Position numbers and translations under genes: made by a program
Origin: Acidimicrobiaceae bacterium
GTDB lineage: Bacteria; Actinomycetota; Acidimicrobiia; Acidimicrobiales; RAAP-2
Direction of reading: 5' to 3'
Length of the DNA: 64,000 bases
NCBI GenBank assembly: GCA_003133545.1
Contig: PKYA01000202.1
Location: 1-64,000, forward strand
The notes under the pieces: model-generated
Databases searched by the model: none
Seen by the model: only the letters and a program-made list of their open reading frames with translations
What the model was told of the DNA's origin: nothing
Shown here: piece by piece, positions 1-9,292 of the stretch
Position numbering within the stretch: position 1 is the first letter of the stretch
Layout of the letters: each line of letters opens with the position of its first letter

Positions 1-2
1 CG

Positions 3-1181
3 GAGATGGACGGCTTCGACACGTCCGAGGGGGTCGTGATGATCGCGGCCACCAACCGTCCCGACATCTTGGACCCCGCCCTGCTGCGGCCGGGGCGCTT
101 CGACCGCCAGATCGTCGTGCCGTTGCCCGACCTCGAGGAGCGCCTGCCCATCCTCCAGGTGCACTGCAAGGGCAAGCGCATGTCCAACGACGTCGACCTC
201 AGCGTGGTCGCCCGGGGTACTCCCGGCATGAGTGGGGCCGACCTGGCCAACCTGGTCAACGAGGCGGCGCTGCACGCCGTGCGGCGGGGCAGCGTCGATA
301 TCGCCATGGAGGACTTCGAATCGGCGCGCGACCGGGTGTTGCTCGGGCAGCGCCGGGAGAGCATGGTGCTGTCCGACTCCGAGAAGGAGCGGATCGCCTA
401 CCACGAGGGCGGCCATGCCGTGCTCGCCTACGTCCTCGAACATGCCGACCCCGTGCACAAGGTCACGATCCTGCCGACGGGCATGGCCCTGGGCGTGACC
501 CATCAGCTGCCCATGGAAGAGAGGCACATACATCCCCGCCAGTACATCGAGGACGCGCTCTGCGTCCGCATGGGTGGCCGGGTGGCCGAGCTCTTGGTCT
601 ACGGCGATCTCTCCACCGGTGCGGCCAACGATCTGGTGGGCAACACCGAGCTGGCCCGCAAAATGGTCCGCGAGTGGGGCATGAGCGAGGCCATCGGTCC
701 GATGGCCTGGGGCTCGCAAGGCCAGGTCTTCCTCGGTGAGGACCTGATGCACACCCGCGACTACTCCGAGGACACGTCGAAGATCATCGACGACGAGGTC
801 GAGCGCATCCTTCGGGCCGAGGAGGAGCGGGCCATGGAGGTGCTCAGCAAGCACCGCGGCGGCCTCAACGCCATCGCACGGGCGCTCCTGGACAACGAGA
901 TCATCGACGGCCGAGAGGTCAACCGCCTCGTGGACGAGGCCCACGGCTCGCCCGTGCACACCGAGGGCGCCAAAGCGGTCCCGCAGTTCATGAACGGCAC
1001 GCTGTCCAACGGGAACGGCAACGATGCCCACGAAGTGGCACCGGAGCCGGCCGCCGTCTCGGCCGCGCCGGGTGCGCGCAACGAGGACGTGGCGCAGAAA
1101 TGGCCGGCGCCGCAATGGCCCCTGCCCGAGAGCTCCCCTCCCCCCACCCCCCCGGAGGACCCGACAACTCCCGCGCCATAG
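3..1181 (+). CDS. ftsH: ATP-dependent zinc metalloprotease FtsH, 3' part (5' end outside window)
   Basis: MDGFDTSEGVVMIAATNRPDILDPALLRPGRFDRQ (AAA second region of homology), HEGGH zinc motif, GDLSTGAANDL third-ligand region; Pro-rich C-terminus. Confidence 0.95.
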   Translation, partial: EMDGFDTSEGVVMIAATNRPDILDPALLRPGRFDRQIVVPLPDLEERLPILQVHCKGKRMSNDVDLSVVARGTPGMSGADLANLVNEAALHAVRRGSVDIAMEDFESARDRVLLGQRRESMVLSDSEKERIAYHEGGHAVLAYVLEHADPVHKVTILPTGMALGVTHQLPMEERHIHPRQYIEDALCVRMGGRVAELLVYGDLSTGAANDLVGNTELARKMVREWGMSEAIGPMAWGSQGQVFLGEDLMHTRDYSEDTSKIIDDEVERILRAEEERAMEVLSKHRGGLNAIARALLDNEIIDGREVNRLVDEAHGSPVHTEGAKAVPQFMNGTLSNGNGNDAHEVAPEPAAVSAAPGARNEDVAQKWPAPQWPLPESSPPPTPPEDPTTPAP

Positions 1182-1183
1182 GG

Positions 1184-1217
1184 GCAGAACGGCGCGAACC
1201 GATGCGCGCCGTTCTGC
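1184..1217 (+). terminator. Perfect 13-bp inverted repeat (GCAGAACGGCGCG-8 nt-CGCGCCGTTCTGC); hairpin terminator or attenuator without U-tract
   Basis: Arms 1184-1196 and 1205-1217 are exact reverse complements; lies just after the ftsH stop (1179-1181) and 13 nt before the sigma factor start. Confidence 0.6.
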
Positions 1218-1230
1218 GTCATAGAGGGGG

Positions 1231-1776
1231 ATGGTGGAACAACAGCTCGAAGAGTGGCTCGCCGAGGGGTACGCCGTCTCCTTCCGCACGGCCTGCCTGA
1301 TCCTGGGCAACCAGGCCGACGCCGAGGAGGCGGTCCAGGACGCCTTCTTGCGGGCCTGGCGCTTTCGTGACTCGCTGACGTCGGTCCCGAGCATCAAACC
1401 GTGGCTCTACCGTGTCGTGGTCAACTCGTGCTACTCCAAATTGCGCCGTGAGATCCCGCATCGTGATCGGCGTACCGGCGACGAGGCACTGCGCGATGTG
1501 GCGAGCGTCGATGGCGACCCCGCCACGGTCGCCCAGCGCTCGGAAGTGGCCCAGACCGTCCTTGAGGCCCTGCATCGGCTTCCGGTCTCTTTGCGGGTGC
1601 CAATCGTGCTCCGCTACTACGCCGATCTGAGCGAGCGCGACATCGCTCTGGCCATCGGTCGACGGCAGGGGACGGTCAAGTCCCGGCTCCACGAGGCCAG
1701 GCGCCGCCTGGCCGACGACCCGAGCATCGCCACCCTGGCCTTCGATGCGGCCTCCGACGACTCCGAGGAGGCCTGA
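1231..1776 (+). CDS. ECF-type RNA polymerase sigma factor
   Basis: Region 2 (NQADAEEAVQDAFLRAWRFRDS) and region 4 (RVPIVLRYYADLSERDIALAIGRRQGTVKSRLHEARRRL). Confidence 0.93.
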   Translation: MVEQQLEEWLAEGYAVSFRTACLILGNQADAEEAVQDAFLRAWRFRDSLTSVPSIKPWLYRVVVNSCYSKLRREIPHRDRRTGDEALRDVASVDGDPATVAQRSEVAQTVLEALHRLPVSLRVPIVLRYYADLSERDIALAIGRRQGTVKSRLHEARRRLADDPSIATLAFDAASDDSEEA

Positions 1777-1778
1777 TC

Positions 1779-3017
1779 GTGGCATTGCTCGACGAGGACA
1801 CACTGGGCGCCCTGCTCCACGAGTTGGGCGACTCCTACCCCATCCCGTCGTCGGGCGAGGCGGACACCCTGCGCCGGGCCCAGCGGGGAGCCGAGGAGCG
1901 GAGGGTCGTGCCCGAGCAGATCACCTTCGACCTGGGCCCGGGGGCGGGGCCTGGCGCGGGCACCGTCCGCAGGGTCATCCGTGCGCACCCCCGCCTTGTC
2001 GTGGCGGCGTCGCTGGTGGTGGTGCTGGCCCTGGCTGGCGCCGGCGTGCTGTGGACGAACACGTCCACCCCACCCAGGGTCACGGCCGGGTCGGCGGTGG
2101 CCGGCCGCGCCCCCGCGCACTCCCCCGCCACACCGAGTCGGGCCGGGAACCAGTCGGAGCACAGTGCCACCAAGGGAATCGCCTCGCCCAGCAGCGCCGG
2201 TGCCGCGCAGGGCCCGGCCTTCTCCGCGTCGAACCCGGACCTCGCAAGGACGCCGACGGCGGCGGCGCCGACGACGGCGGCGCCGAACCCGTCCAACCTC
2301 CCCAACGGCACTATCGGGCAGCCGGCCCGGATAGAGCAGACCGGGTCGCTCGATCTCACCGTGCCCTCCGGTGCGCTGTCATCGACGATGACCAAACTGG
2401 TCGACCTGGCTGACGCCTACGGCGGGTTCGTGGCCAACATGGATACGCAATCGGGCAGTTTGACCGGCAGCACGCCGAGCGGGTCGGTGACGCTACAGAT
2501 CCCGGTAGCCAGTTTCACCTCCGCGCTCAACTCGGCGCGGTCACTGGGCAAGGTCTCGCAGCTCACGACGAGGGCGACCGATGTCACCGGGCAGTATGTC
2601 GACCTGCAGTCGCGCATCACCGCGCTCGAGGCCAGCCGTCAGCAGTACCTCACCATCATGGCCAAGGCGACCTCCATCGGCGACGTGCTGGCCGTGCAGT
2701 CGGATCTCGACGGGATAGAGACCCAGATCGAGCAGCTCCAGGGGCAGCTCAACGTCCTCTCGGGTGAGACCGCCTATTCGACGCTGACCGCCACGGTGAG
2801 CGAGGCCGGTGCGGCTCACCGTCACCACCATCGCACGCCCGTCGCGACCACGTCCGGATGGACCAAGGCGTGGCGCGACAGCCTGCACGGGTTCGCCGTG
2901 GGCGCCGAGGGCCTGATCCGCGCCGCCGGCCCTGCGCTGTTCGCGCTGCTCTGCCTGGTTGCGCTCGTCTTCGGGGGGCGGCTCTCATGGCGGCGCCTGC
3001 AGCGGCGCAACCTGTGA
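1779..3017 (+). CDS. DUF4349 domain membrane protein, possible sigma partner
   Basis: GTG start 2 nt after sigma stop; ~65 aa N-terminus, one TM helix, extracellular DUF4349-like region (GSLDLTVPSGALSSTMTKLVDLADAYGGFV...), C-terminal TM. Confidence 0.85.
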   Translation: MALLDEDTLGALLHELGDSYPIPSSGEADTLRRAQRGAEERRVVPEQITFDLGPGAGPGAGTVRRVIRAHPRLVVAASLVVVLALAGAGVLWTNTSTPPRVTAGSAVAGRAPAHSPATPSRAGNQSEHSATKGIASPSSAGAAQGPAFSASNPDLARTPTAAAPTTAAPNPSNLPNGTIGQPARIEQTGSLDLTVPSGALSSTMTKLVDLADAYGGFVANMDTQSGSLTGSTPSGSVTLQIPVASFTSALNSARSLGKVSQLTTRATDVTGQYVDLQSRITALEASRQQYLTIMAKATSIGDVLAVQSDLDGIETQIEQLQGQLNVLSGETAYSTLTATVSEAGAAHRHHHRTPVATTSGWTKAWRDSLHGFAVGAEGLIRAAGPALFALLCLVALVFGGRLSWRRLQRRNL

Positions 3018-3020
3018 CGC

Positions 3021-4481
3021 TCACCCCCCCGACGGCGAGGAAAGCGGTATCCCCGGCATCGTCACGACGCCGAAGACGCCGGTCGGCCCGACATCCTCGC
3101 TGACCGCGGCCGGCCCACTGGCGTGGACGAGTAGGGGATCGAGGCCGGCCCGCGCCAGGGCCGGGGCACTCAGCGACAAGGAGGTCGCGGCGGGGATCTG
3201 TCCCGACTCGAGCGTCCGCGACCCCGTCGGCCGCATGACCGCGACCGCATAGGTCTCGGAGCGGCCGCTCAGGTTGAGCAGGTCCAGACTGTCCGGCACG
3301 GTGCCGTCCAGGGAGGCCGACACCGGAGACGGCACGAGCCACTCCCGCGTCGGGGTTGCGAAGCTCAGCCCATCGACGGCGTCCGTCATCCCGCTCTGGG
3401 GTGCCAGCGCCGTGGCGGGCGCGGCCACGATCCGCCCTACCACGACCCCGGCGCCTCCCCTGGCGTCGATGACGGCGCCGTAGGGATCGCCCGAGGGGAT
3501 GCGCGTCTGGGCGCTCGTCGAGAGCACCCAGGTGCTCTGGGGCGGGACCCGGGCCCGGAACGGGGAGAGGGGGCCCGAGGCCAGGCGGGTGCGCACCGTG
3601 ACCTCCTGCGCCGTCGGCCCCGGGTTGAACACGTCGATGGAGGAACTCCCCCCTGGGATCTCCACGCTGAGCGGGATGGCCCACTCCTGCTGGGGCTGCG
3701 GTGATCCCGGCACGATGGCCAGACCTGAGCCGTCCGCGCTGAACAGTTCGAGCTCGCTCGCCACCACCCGCCCGATGCGCGTCGTGACCGTCGTGGCGAT
3801 GCTGGGCTGTTCCTGCACGTACACGCCCACGCTCTCCACCTGGGTCTGACCGGGCTGCAGCACGAGTCCCTGGAAGTTGATGGGGTGGACCACGCCCTTC
3901 GCCGTCGCGAAGGTCAGGTCGATCACATCGGGCGTCGAAGTCGGGTTGAACAACACGACGAACATCGCGTCCGACCCCGTCGTCGCTCCACTCGGGAAGT
4001 ACCACTGCGGCGAGGTGCTGCTCTGGCACGGGGCTTCGGCCCAACCCGACGGTCCGCGCAACGCCTGCGTCACGGCGACCCCACCCCTCGACAGCAGGAC
4101 CACCTCGGACAGCCACGTCCCCGAGGCCGGCGTGGGGACGGTGGCGACCGTCTGCCCTCGGGCGGGCACGGAGACCGCGGTCGCGACCCGGGCGCCCGAG
4201 TCGGTCACCCCGTCGATGGTGCCCGACACGGCCCGTGCGGTCGTGTTGGTGAGGATCACCGAGCCGGGGGCCAGGGCCCCCGCCACGGTCGTCTGCCCGG
4301 TGCAATACCACGCCGATGATTCGGCGCTGGCGGCGCCGACCAGTGCCGCCGGACTCGGTGGGGGCCCGCCGGGCGCGCTCTTCCCCGGTGCGCGTGCCGC
4401 CAGGGCGAGCCCCACGAACACCGCGGCCACGACGACCAGCACGAGCCAGCGCCGCCCGCCGGCGTGGTGGGCGGGGCTCAC
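3021..4481 (-). CDS. DUF5719 family exported/anchored protein
   Basis: C-terminal 487 codons of ORF 3021..6371; GTG start at 4481 overlaps the upstream GT2 stop (GTGA); N-terminal signal anchor WLVLVVVAAVFVGLALA. Confidence 0.8.
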   Translation of the reverse strand: MSPAHHAGGRRWLVLVVVAAVFVGLALAARAPGKSAPGGPPPSPAALVGAASAESSAWYCTGQTTVAGALAPGSVILTNTTARAVSGTIDGVTDSGARVATAVSVPARGQTVATVPTPASGTWLSEVVLLSRGGVAVTQALRGPSGWAEAPCQSSTSPQWYFPSGATTGSDAMFVVLFNPTSTPDVIDLTFATAKGVVHPINFQGLVLQPGQTQVESVGVYVQEQPSIATTVTTRIGRVVASELELFSADGSGLAIVPGSPQPQQEWAIPLSVEIPGGSSSIDVFNPGPTAQEVTVRTRLASGPLSPFRARVPPQSTWVLSTSAQTRIPSGDPYGAVIDARGGAGVVVGRIVAAPATALAPQSGMTDAVDGLSFATPTREWLVPSPVSASLDGTVPDSLDLLNLSGRSETYAVAVMRPTGSRTLESGQIPAATSLSLSAPALARAGLDPLLVHASGPAAVSEDVGPTGVFGVVTMPGIPLSSPSGG

Positions 4482-7400
4482 TCCTCCCTCCGTGCCCGCG
4501 TCCGGCGCCGGCCGACAAGGGCCGTCGCCAGCACGAGCCAGAGGGCGACCTCGGACGCCACTGCCAACGGCACGTAGGGGAACTGTCGCAGCGAGAGCCT
4601 GGCCGTCCCGGTCGTGGTGCCGGTAAACTGAGCCGCCCAGCCGAAGACGGGTTGGCGGGTCACGCGCCGCCCTCCTTGGGTCAGCGTGAAGCTCCCGGCC
4701 GGCGCGTAGGCGGCGTACACCGTGCCGGGTGAGAGCTCGCCCGTTGCCGCCTCCCGTCCCGCCAGCGCGTCGAGGACAGGTCGCCAACCCACGACGTCCG
4801 GCGCGGTGGGCCACGACAGCGCGGTGGTCGACGGCAGCGCGCGGGTACGCGCCGCGGTCACCGGCATGACCGCCGCGTTGCGGAAGACCTGGACGCCGAA
4901 CTCCCCCGGCCTGATCTCGAGGTCGTCCTGGTCCAAGAGCGCCCCCTGCAGCCCCGCCGGCGGAGGGGCGTCGACGGAGGCGGGCAGCCCGAGCGCCGCG
5001 GGCGACAGCCCGTTCACGACCACGACGAAGCGGATGCCCTGGGCCGCCAGCAGCTGCCCCAGGTGGACCGTGCCCCCCGTGATGGCCAACTGGACCGCCC
5101 GCGCCACCATCCCGGCCGGACCCGGGCCGGCGGGCGTCCACACATCCGTGGCATCGGGCAGGCCGTCGTCGGTCAGCGCGTAGGCCAGGCCGGGCTCCAC
5201 CGACCACCCTCCGACGGGAAGGGAGCGGGGATCGCCCAACCACAGCGTCCGGTAGACGCCGGTACCGCCCGACCGGTCCAGAAAGGCCAAGGGCTGCTCG
5301 ATCCCGCTGCTGGGCAGGCTCCATCGACCGCCGAGCGCCCCGGCTACGGCCGGGAGCAGACCCACCGTGGTGGCAGCCAGCGCCAGACCGCAGGCGACCT
5401 GGCGCCAGCCGAAGGCCTGACCGGCCAGGTCGTTCTCGAACGAAGAGATGCCGAGACCGATGCCCGCGGCCACCGCGATCGCGGCCGGGACCAGCACCAC
5501 CGATTCCGAAGGCGTGAAAGCGCCGGTCCACCCGTGGGTGGCGGCGAACGCCAGCACCCACGAGGCGCACGCCATCGTCCACAGACGGGCCGCCCAGACC
5601 AGCCGGAGCCCCCGGCCGAGCAGCAAGGGGAGGGCCGAGCCACCCACCAGCAACCACGCGATGGGAGAGCGGGCCGTGGGGCCGATGGCGAACCGGACCA
5701 CCTCGCCCCAGCCCGGGGCAGCCGAGGTGGAGATCGGCAGCCCGAAGATCTCGACCGCGTGCCGGCCGGCCAGGAGTGTCCCCACCGCCCACGGGGCGCA
5801 GAGCACGACGGCGGCACCGGCCGCCAGGGCGCCCACAGTACAGAGGTGCCCGACATTCTTGGCCTGCCCCGCCAGCAGCCCGCCGCCGGCCAGCGCGAGG
5901 GTGCAGACGAGCGTCAGCGGGAGCACGGCCGGAGCGAAGGACGTGCCGAGCGCAACGATCGCCCCCAGGATCACCACCTGGCCGAAAGGCTCCGATCGCC
6001 AGCCCTGCCCGGCGACCTGGTCGAACGGGGCGATGCCGCCGGCCCGGGCCAGGCGGGCGACGATGAAGGGGAACACGGCGTAGGCCACCAGGCCGTCCCA
6101 GCGGCCGGTCCCCAATGCCCCGTAGGGGAGCGGCAAGCCGAGATAGCAGATGACCGCCACCACGCGGGCCCGGGGCGACACCAGGTGGCGTATGAAGCGC
6201 GACAACCCCACTGCCCCGAGCGGGATGCAGCCCAGGAGAAGGACCTTCTGCACCAACCCCATGGCGCCGAAGAGGACGGTTCCGGCGACACCGACGATCC
6301 CGAAAGCAGGGGTGGCCGGAGCAGTGGTGCCGACACCGGCCGGCTGCCACCCGGAGAAGAAGTGGTGCCAACTCGCCGACCAGCCCGGCAACGGTGCCAG
6401 TTGACCCACCAAAGGGAGCGACCCGAAGAAGAGCTCCCTGGTGCCGATCACGACGACCAGTGCCGCCACCACCACCGCCACGACGCGTTGGCGGCCGGTG
6501 CTGAGGAATGACTGGCGTACCTGGTGCCCGAAGCGGTCACGTCCGGAGCGGTGACCCAGATCGTCGAGCTCGTCGAAATCGGCGTCCTCGCTGAACGCCA
6601 CGCCGACGCTGCCCGTCAGGAGCGGGCGCTCGACCTTCTCGTGCCGTCTGACCTGCCCTCCGCGGGACACCACGGCATTGGCGGCATCGAGCCCCTGGTG
6701 CGAGAGCCGCGACAGGTAGTGCGAGAGGCGGGCGCTGCCCCGCAGCTGCAGGCGCCGCACCTCGGCATCGGGGAACAGCCGGTGCGCGGCCACCTGGCGG
6801 CGCAGGCCGTGCAACTCCGAGAGGTGGCGGGCGTTCCACCACCATGCGCCGGCGACCGTCCGCAGCCGCCGGCGGTCGCGGGCGAGCACCGCCACCAGCA
6901 GCTCGCCCAGGGCCAGGAGCGCCGCTTGGGGCAGCACCCGGATCAGATGGAACCACGAGTAGCACTTCAACACGACACGCAACTCGTGGCGGCGCTGGAG
7001 CCCCTGCAATGTCACCCGCACGCCGTCCACCTCGACGCCGTCCACCGACAGGGCCAACGCGCCGCTCGCCACCGCTTCGCGATGACGCACCCGCGCCTCG
7101 GGCGCCACCACGACGCGTGACCCCGCCACCTGGCTGCGCCAGGACAGGTCGAGGTCCTCTCCCATGGCCACGATGCCGGGGTCGAAACCCTCGAGCTCCC
7201 GCCACAGATCGGCCCGGATCAGGATGCAGCCGCCCGGTGCCACGAAGACATCGCGCACGGCATCGTGTTGGCCGTGGTCGACCTCGCCGTCCTGGATGCG
7301 ATCGACGACCGCGCCTGTCTTGTCGCAGTGCATGCCGACGTGCAGCAGGATCGACGGGTCGTCCCAGTGCACGAACTTCGGGGAGACCACACCGGCATTG

Positions 7401-7738
7401 GAGCGGAATGACTCCTCCACCAGGTTGTGCACGGCCTCGCGGTCGAGCGCACAGTCGTCGTGGCACAGCAGGAAGAACGCCGCCCCCTCGACCATGCCGA
7501 GCGCCTCGTTGCTGGCGGCGCCGTAGCCCGGGCGGCCCGGGAGGCGGCGCACGAACGCCTCGGGCAGAATCCGCCCCACCCGCGCTGTCGGGTCCGGCCC
7601 ATCCCCCGTGACCAGCACCAGGACCGACAACTCCACGTAGTTCTGCCCGGCCAGGGACGCCAGCGTCTGCTCCAGCCATGGACCCGTCCCCGTCGTCACG
7701 ACCACCGCCACCACTGCCGGCACCTGGGACTCCATCAA
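4478..7738 (-). CDS. Family 2 glycosyltransferase with multi-TM C-terminal region
   Basis: VVAVVVTTGTGPWLEQTLASLAGQ..., CHDDCALD, GEDLDLSWR, followed by many hydrophobic segments; start may be TTG 7738 or ATG 7735. Confidence 0.88.
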   Translation of the reverse strand: MMESQVPAVVAVVVTTGTGPWLEQTLASLAGQNYVELSVLVLVTGDGPDPTARVGRILPEAFVRRLPGRPGYGAASNEALGMVEGAAFFLLCHDDCALDREAVHNLVEESFRSNAGVVSPKFVHWDDPSILLHVGMHCDKTGAVVDRIQDGEVDHGQHDAVRDVFVAPGGCILIRADLWRELEGFDPGIVAMGEDLDLSWRSQVAGSRVVVAPEARVRHREAVASGALALSVDGVEVDGVRVTLQGLQRRHELRVVLKCYSWFHLIRVLPQAALLALGELLVAVLARDRRRLRTVAGAWWWNARHLSELHGLRRQVAAHRLFPDAEVRRLQLRGSARLSHYLSRLSHQGLDAANAVVSRGGQVRRHEKVERPLLTGSVGVAFSEDADFDELDDLGHRSGRDRFGHQVRQSFLSTGRQRVVAVVVAALVVVIGTRELFFGSLPLVGQLAPLPGWSASWHHFFSGWQPAGVGTTAPATPAFGIVGVAGTVLFGAMGLVQKVLLLGCIPLGAVGLSRFIRHLVSPRARVVAVICYLGLPLPYGALGTGRWDGLVAYAVFPFIVARLARAGGIAPFDQVAGQGWRSEPFGQVVILGAIVALGTSFAPAVLPLTLVCTLALAGGGLLAGQAKNVGHLCTVGALAAGAAVVLCAPWAVGTLLAGRHAVEIFGLPISTSAAPGWGEVVRFAIGPTARSPIAWLLVGGSALPLLLGRGLRLVWAARLWTMACASWVLAFAATHGWTGAFTPSESVVLVPAAIAVAAGIGLGISSFENDLAGQAFGWRQVACGLALAATTVGLLPAVAGALGGRWSLPSSGIEQPLAFLDRSGGTGVYRTLWLGDPRSLPVGGWSVEPGLAYALTDDGLPDATDVWTPAGPGPAGMVARAVQLAITGGTVHLGQLLAAQGIRFVVVVNGLSPAALGLPASVDAPPPAGLQGALLDQDDLEIRPGEFGVQVFRNAAVMPVTAARTRALPSTTALSWPTAPDVVGWRPVLDALAGREAATGELSPGTVYAAYAPAGSFTLTQGGRRVTRQPVFGWAAQFTGTTTGTARLSLRQFPYVPLAVASEVALWLVLATALVGRRRTRARREE

Positions 7739-7798
7739 GTGCTCGACGCTAACCGCTCCTGCCCTGCACTTTCGGGATCACCGCTGGGCACGGATCGC

Positions 7799-7827
7799 TT
7801 GCAACTGTTTAACAAACGTGATACAGT
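7799..7827 (+). promoter_or_regulatory. Sigma-70-type promoter: TTGCAA-17 bp-TACAGT
   Basis: -35 at 7799-7804, -10 at 7822-7827, 17-bp spacer; upstream of the 7930 gene. Confidence 0.65.
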
Positions 7828-7929
7828 AGTAGACGAACCCGGGGGGCCGTGTCGAGGGGCCAGGTGCCTCCCGACGGGCCGCAGTCGGGTGCCCATTGTC
7901 ACCAAGAACCGAGAGATCAGGAGGCAACA

Positions 7930-8298
7930 ATGCCTGAAGTCACCAACCTCAGCACCCTGTCCAAAGGCGTCACCGATCTGGCCCGAGACGCGGCGTACGT
8001 CGCCGTCGGCCTCGGCGTGCTGGGCTTCCAGAGGGCCCAGGTCCAGCGGGTCGAGCTGCAGAACAAGCTCACCAAGGACTTTTCACTCGACCAGCACCTG
8101 GGCGATGTGCGCAGCGAGTTGCGCAAGGGGATCACGCAACTCGACGACCTGTTGGAGACGGCGTCGCAGTTCATCGAGTCGAGCCTCCAGCCGCTCGAGG
8201 AGCAGCTCCCGGACTCCATCCATCAGCTGACCACGAAGGCGTTCGAACAAGCCCGCGAAGTGCGCAGCCAGATCCGCCAGAGGGTCGCCGCCTCCTGA
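7930..8298 (+). CDS. Small coiled-coil hypothetical protein
   Basis: ATG at 7930 preceded by a strong SD (AGGAGG); MPEVTNLSTLSKGVTDLARDAAYVAVGLGVLGFQRAQVQRVELQ... Confidence 0.75.
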   Translation: MPEVTNLSTLSKGVTDLARDAAYVAVGLGVLGFQRAQVQRVELQNKLTKDFSLDQHLGDVRSELRKGITQLDDLLETASQFIESSLQPLEEQLPDSIHQLTTKAFEQAREVRSQIRQRVAAS

Positions 8299-8310
8299 GC
8301 GGTACCGCTC
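8297..8310. repeat. Perfect 14-bp palindrome GAGCGGTACCGCTC
   Basis: Self-complementary; spans the stop of the 7930 gene in the gap between convergent genes. Confidence 0.7.
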
Positions 8311-8335
8311 TGTCCGCTGCGCGCGACGCTCGCCT

Positions 8336-9226
8336 TCAGTCCGTCTCCCACGAGGCCAGGACGTCGGCGAGCGTTGTCGCGAGGGGGATGGAGGGGTTCC
8401 ATCCCGTCGCGTGGCGCAGGCGGCCGGCGTCGCCTCGCAACACCGGGACATCCACCGGTCGCACCAGTTCGGGATCGGTGACGAGGTCGAGCTCGGCGTG
8501 CGCCAGGGCCAAGAGTTGCTCGGCCACTTCGGCAATGGCCACGTCGTGGCCCGAGCAGAGGTTGTAGATCGTGCCCGGCGTGCCGCGTTCGATCAGCAGT
8601 CGGTAGGCCACGACGACATCCCGCACGTCGGTGAAGTCACGCCTCGTGGTGAGGGTGCCGATGCGCAGCGAGCGTGCGCCCGACTTGCGCGCCTCGACGA
8701 TGCGCTTGGCCAGCGCCGGCACGGCGAAGTTGGGCGACTGGCCGGGTCCGATGTGATTGAAGGGCCGGACCACGACGACCGGTTGGCGATACCCCCGCCA
8801 GGCCTGCAGCGCGATCGCCTCCGCCGCCAGCTTGCTCGCGGCGTAGGGTGTCGCCGGCGCGGAAGGCGTGTCCTCGTCCAGCGGTAGACGCTCCGGGCTC
8901 ACGACGCCGTAGACCTCGGCGGAGCTCACCACCAAGACCGTCGGGGGCCGGGGGAGCGCACGGGCGGCGGCCAGGAGCTCGGCCGTGCCGAGCACGTTGA
9001 CCTTGAGCACCTGGCTGGGGTTCTCCCAGCTCTCGCCGACGTGGGTCATCGCGGCCAGGTGGTAGATGGCATCGGGCGCGGCGGCCGCCACCACTTTGCG
9101 CAGGGCCGGACCGTCCGAGATGTCCGTCTCTATGTCGGTGACCACCACCTCGTCGCCGGCGTCCTTCAGGTGCGCCGCCAACCAGTGGCCGACGAATCCT
9201 TTGCCCCCGGTGATCAACGCTCGCAC
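8336..9226 (-). CDS. NAD-dependent sugar epimerase/dehydratase (GDP-6-deoxy-mannose reductase/GDP-mannose dehydratase-like)
   Basis: MRALITGGKGFVGHWLA Rossmann motif, YAASK catalytic motif, RPFNHIGPGQ. Confidence 0.85.
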   Translation of the reverse strand: MRALITGGKGFVGHWLAAHLKDAGDEVVVTDIETDISDGPALRKVVAAAAPDAIYHLAAMTHVGESWENPSQVLKVNVLGTAELLAAARALPRPPTVLVVSSAEVYGVVSPERLPLDEDTPSAPATPYAASKLAAEAIALQAWRGYRQPVVVVRPFNHIGPGQSPNFAVPALAKRIVEARKSGARSLRIGTLTTRRDFTDVRDVVVAYRLLIERGTPGTIYNLCSGHDVAIAEVAEQLLALAHAELDLVTDPELVRPVDVPVLRGDAGRLRHATGWNPSIPLATTLADVLASWETD

Positions 9227-9232
9227 CAGAGC

Positions 9233-9238
9233 ACCCTA
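9233..9238 (-). promoter_or_regulatory. -10 TAGGGT, 6 nt upstream of GTG 9226 (leaderless candidate)
   Basis: Reverse complement reads TAGGGT gctctg GTG. Confidence 0.6.
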
Positions 9239-9280
9239 CCGAAAGCTCCGCGCTCATCCCAGCCAGGGAAACCCAACGGC

Positions 9281-9286
9281 TACCCT
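9281..9286 (+). promoter_or_regulatory. -10 TACCCT, 6 nt upstream of GTG 9293 (leaderless candidate)
   Basis: TACCCT ggctcg GTG. Confidence 0.6.
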
Positions 9287-9292
9287 GGCTCG

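Noticed and set aside
2749-4518. 589-aa minus-strand ORF
   Set aside because: Alternate frame of the DUF5719 gene and antisense to DUF4349; Arg/Gly-rich artefact
4482-6371. N-terminal ~630 codons of ORF 3021..6371
   Set aside because: Out-of-frame reading of the GT2 gene; the true DUF5719 protein starts at GTG 4481. The same reasoning trims ORFs 23060..24472, 31204..33009, 30836..31966 and 44507..45937
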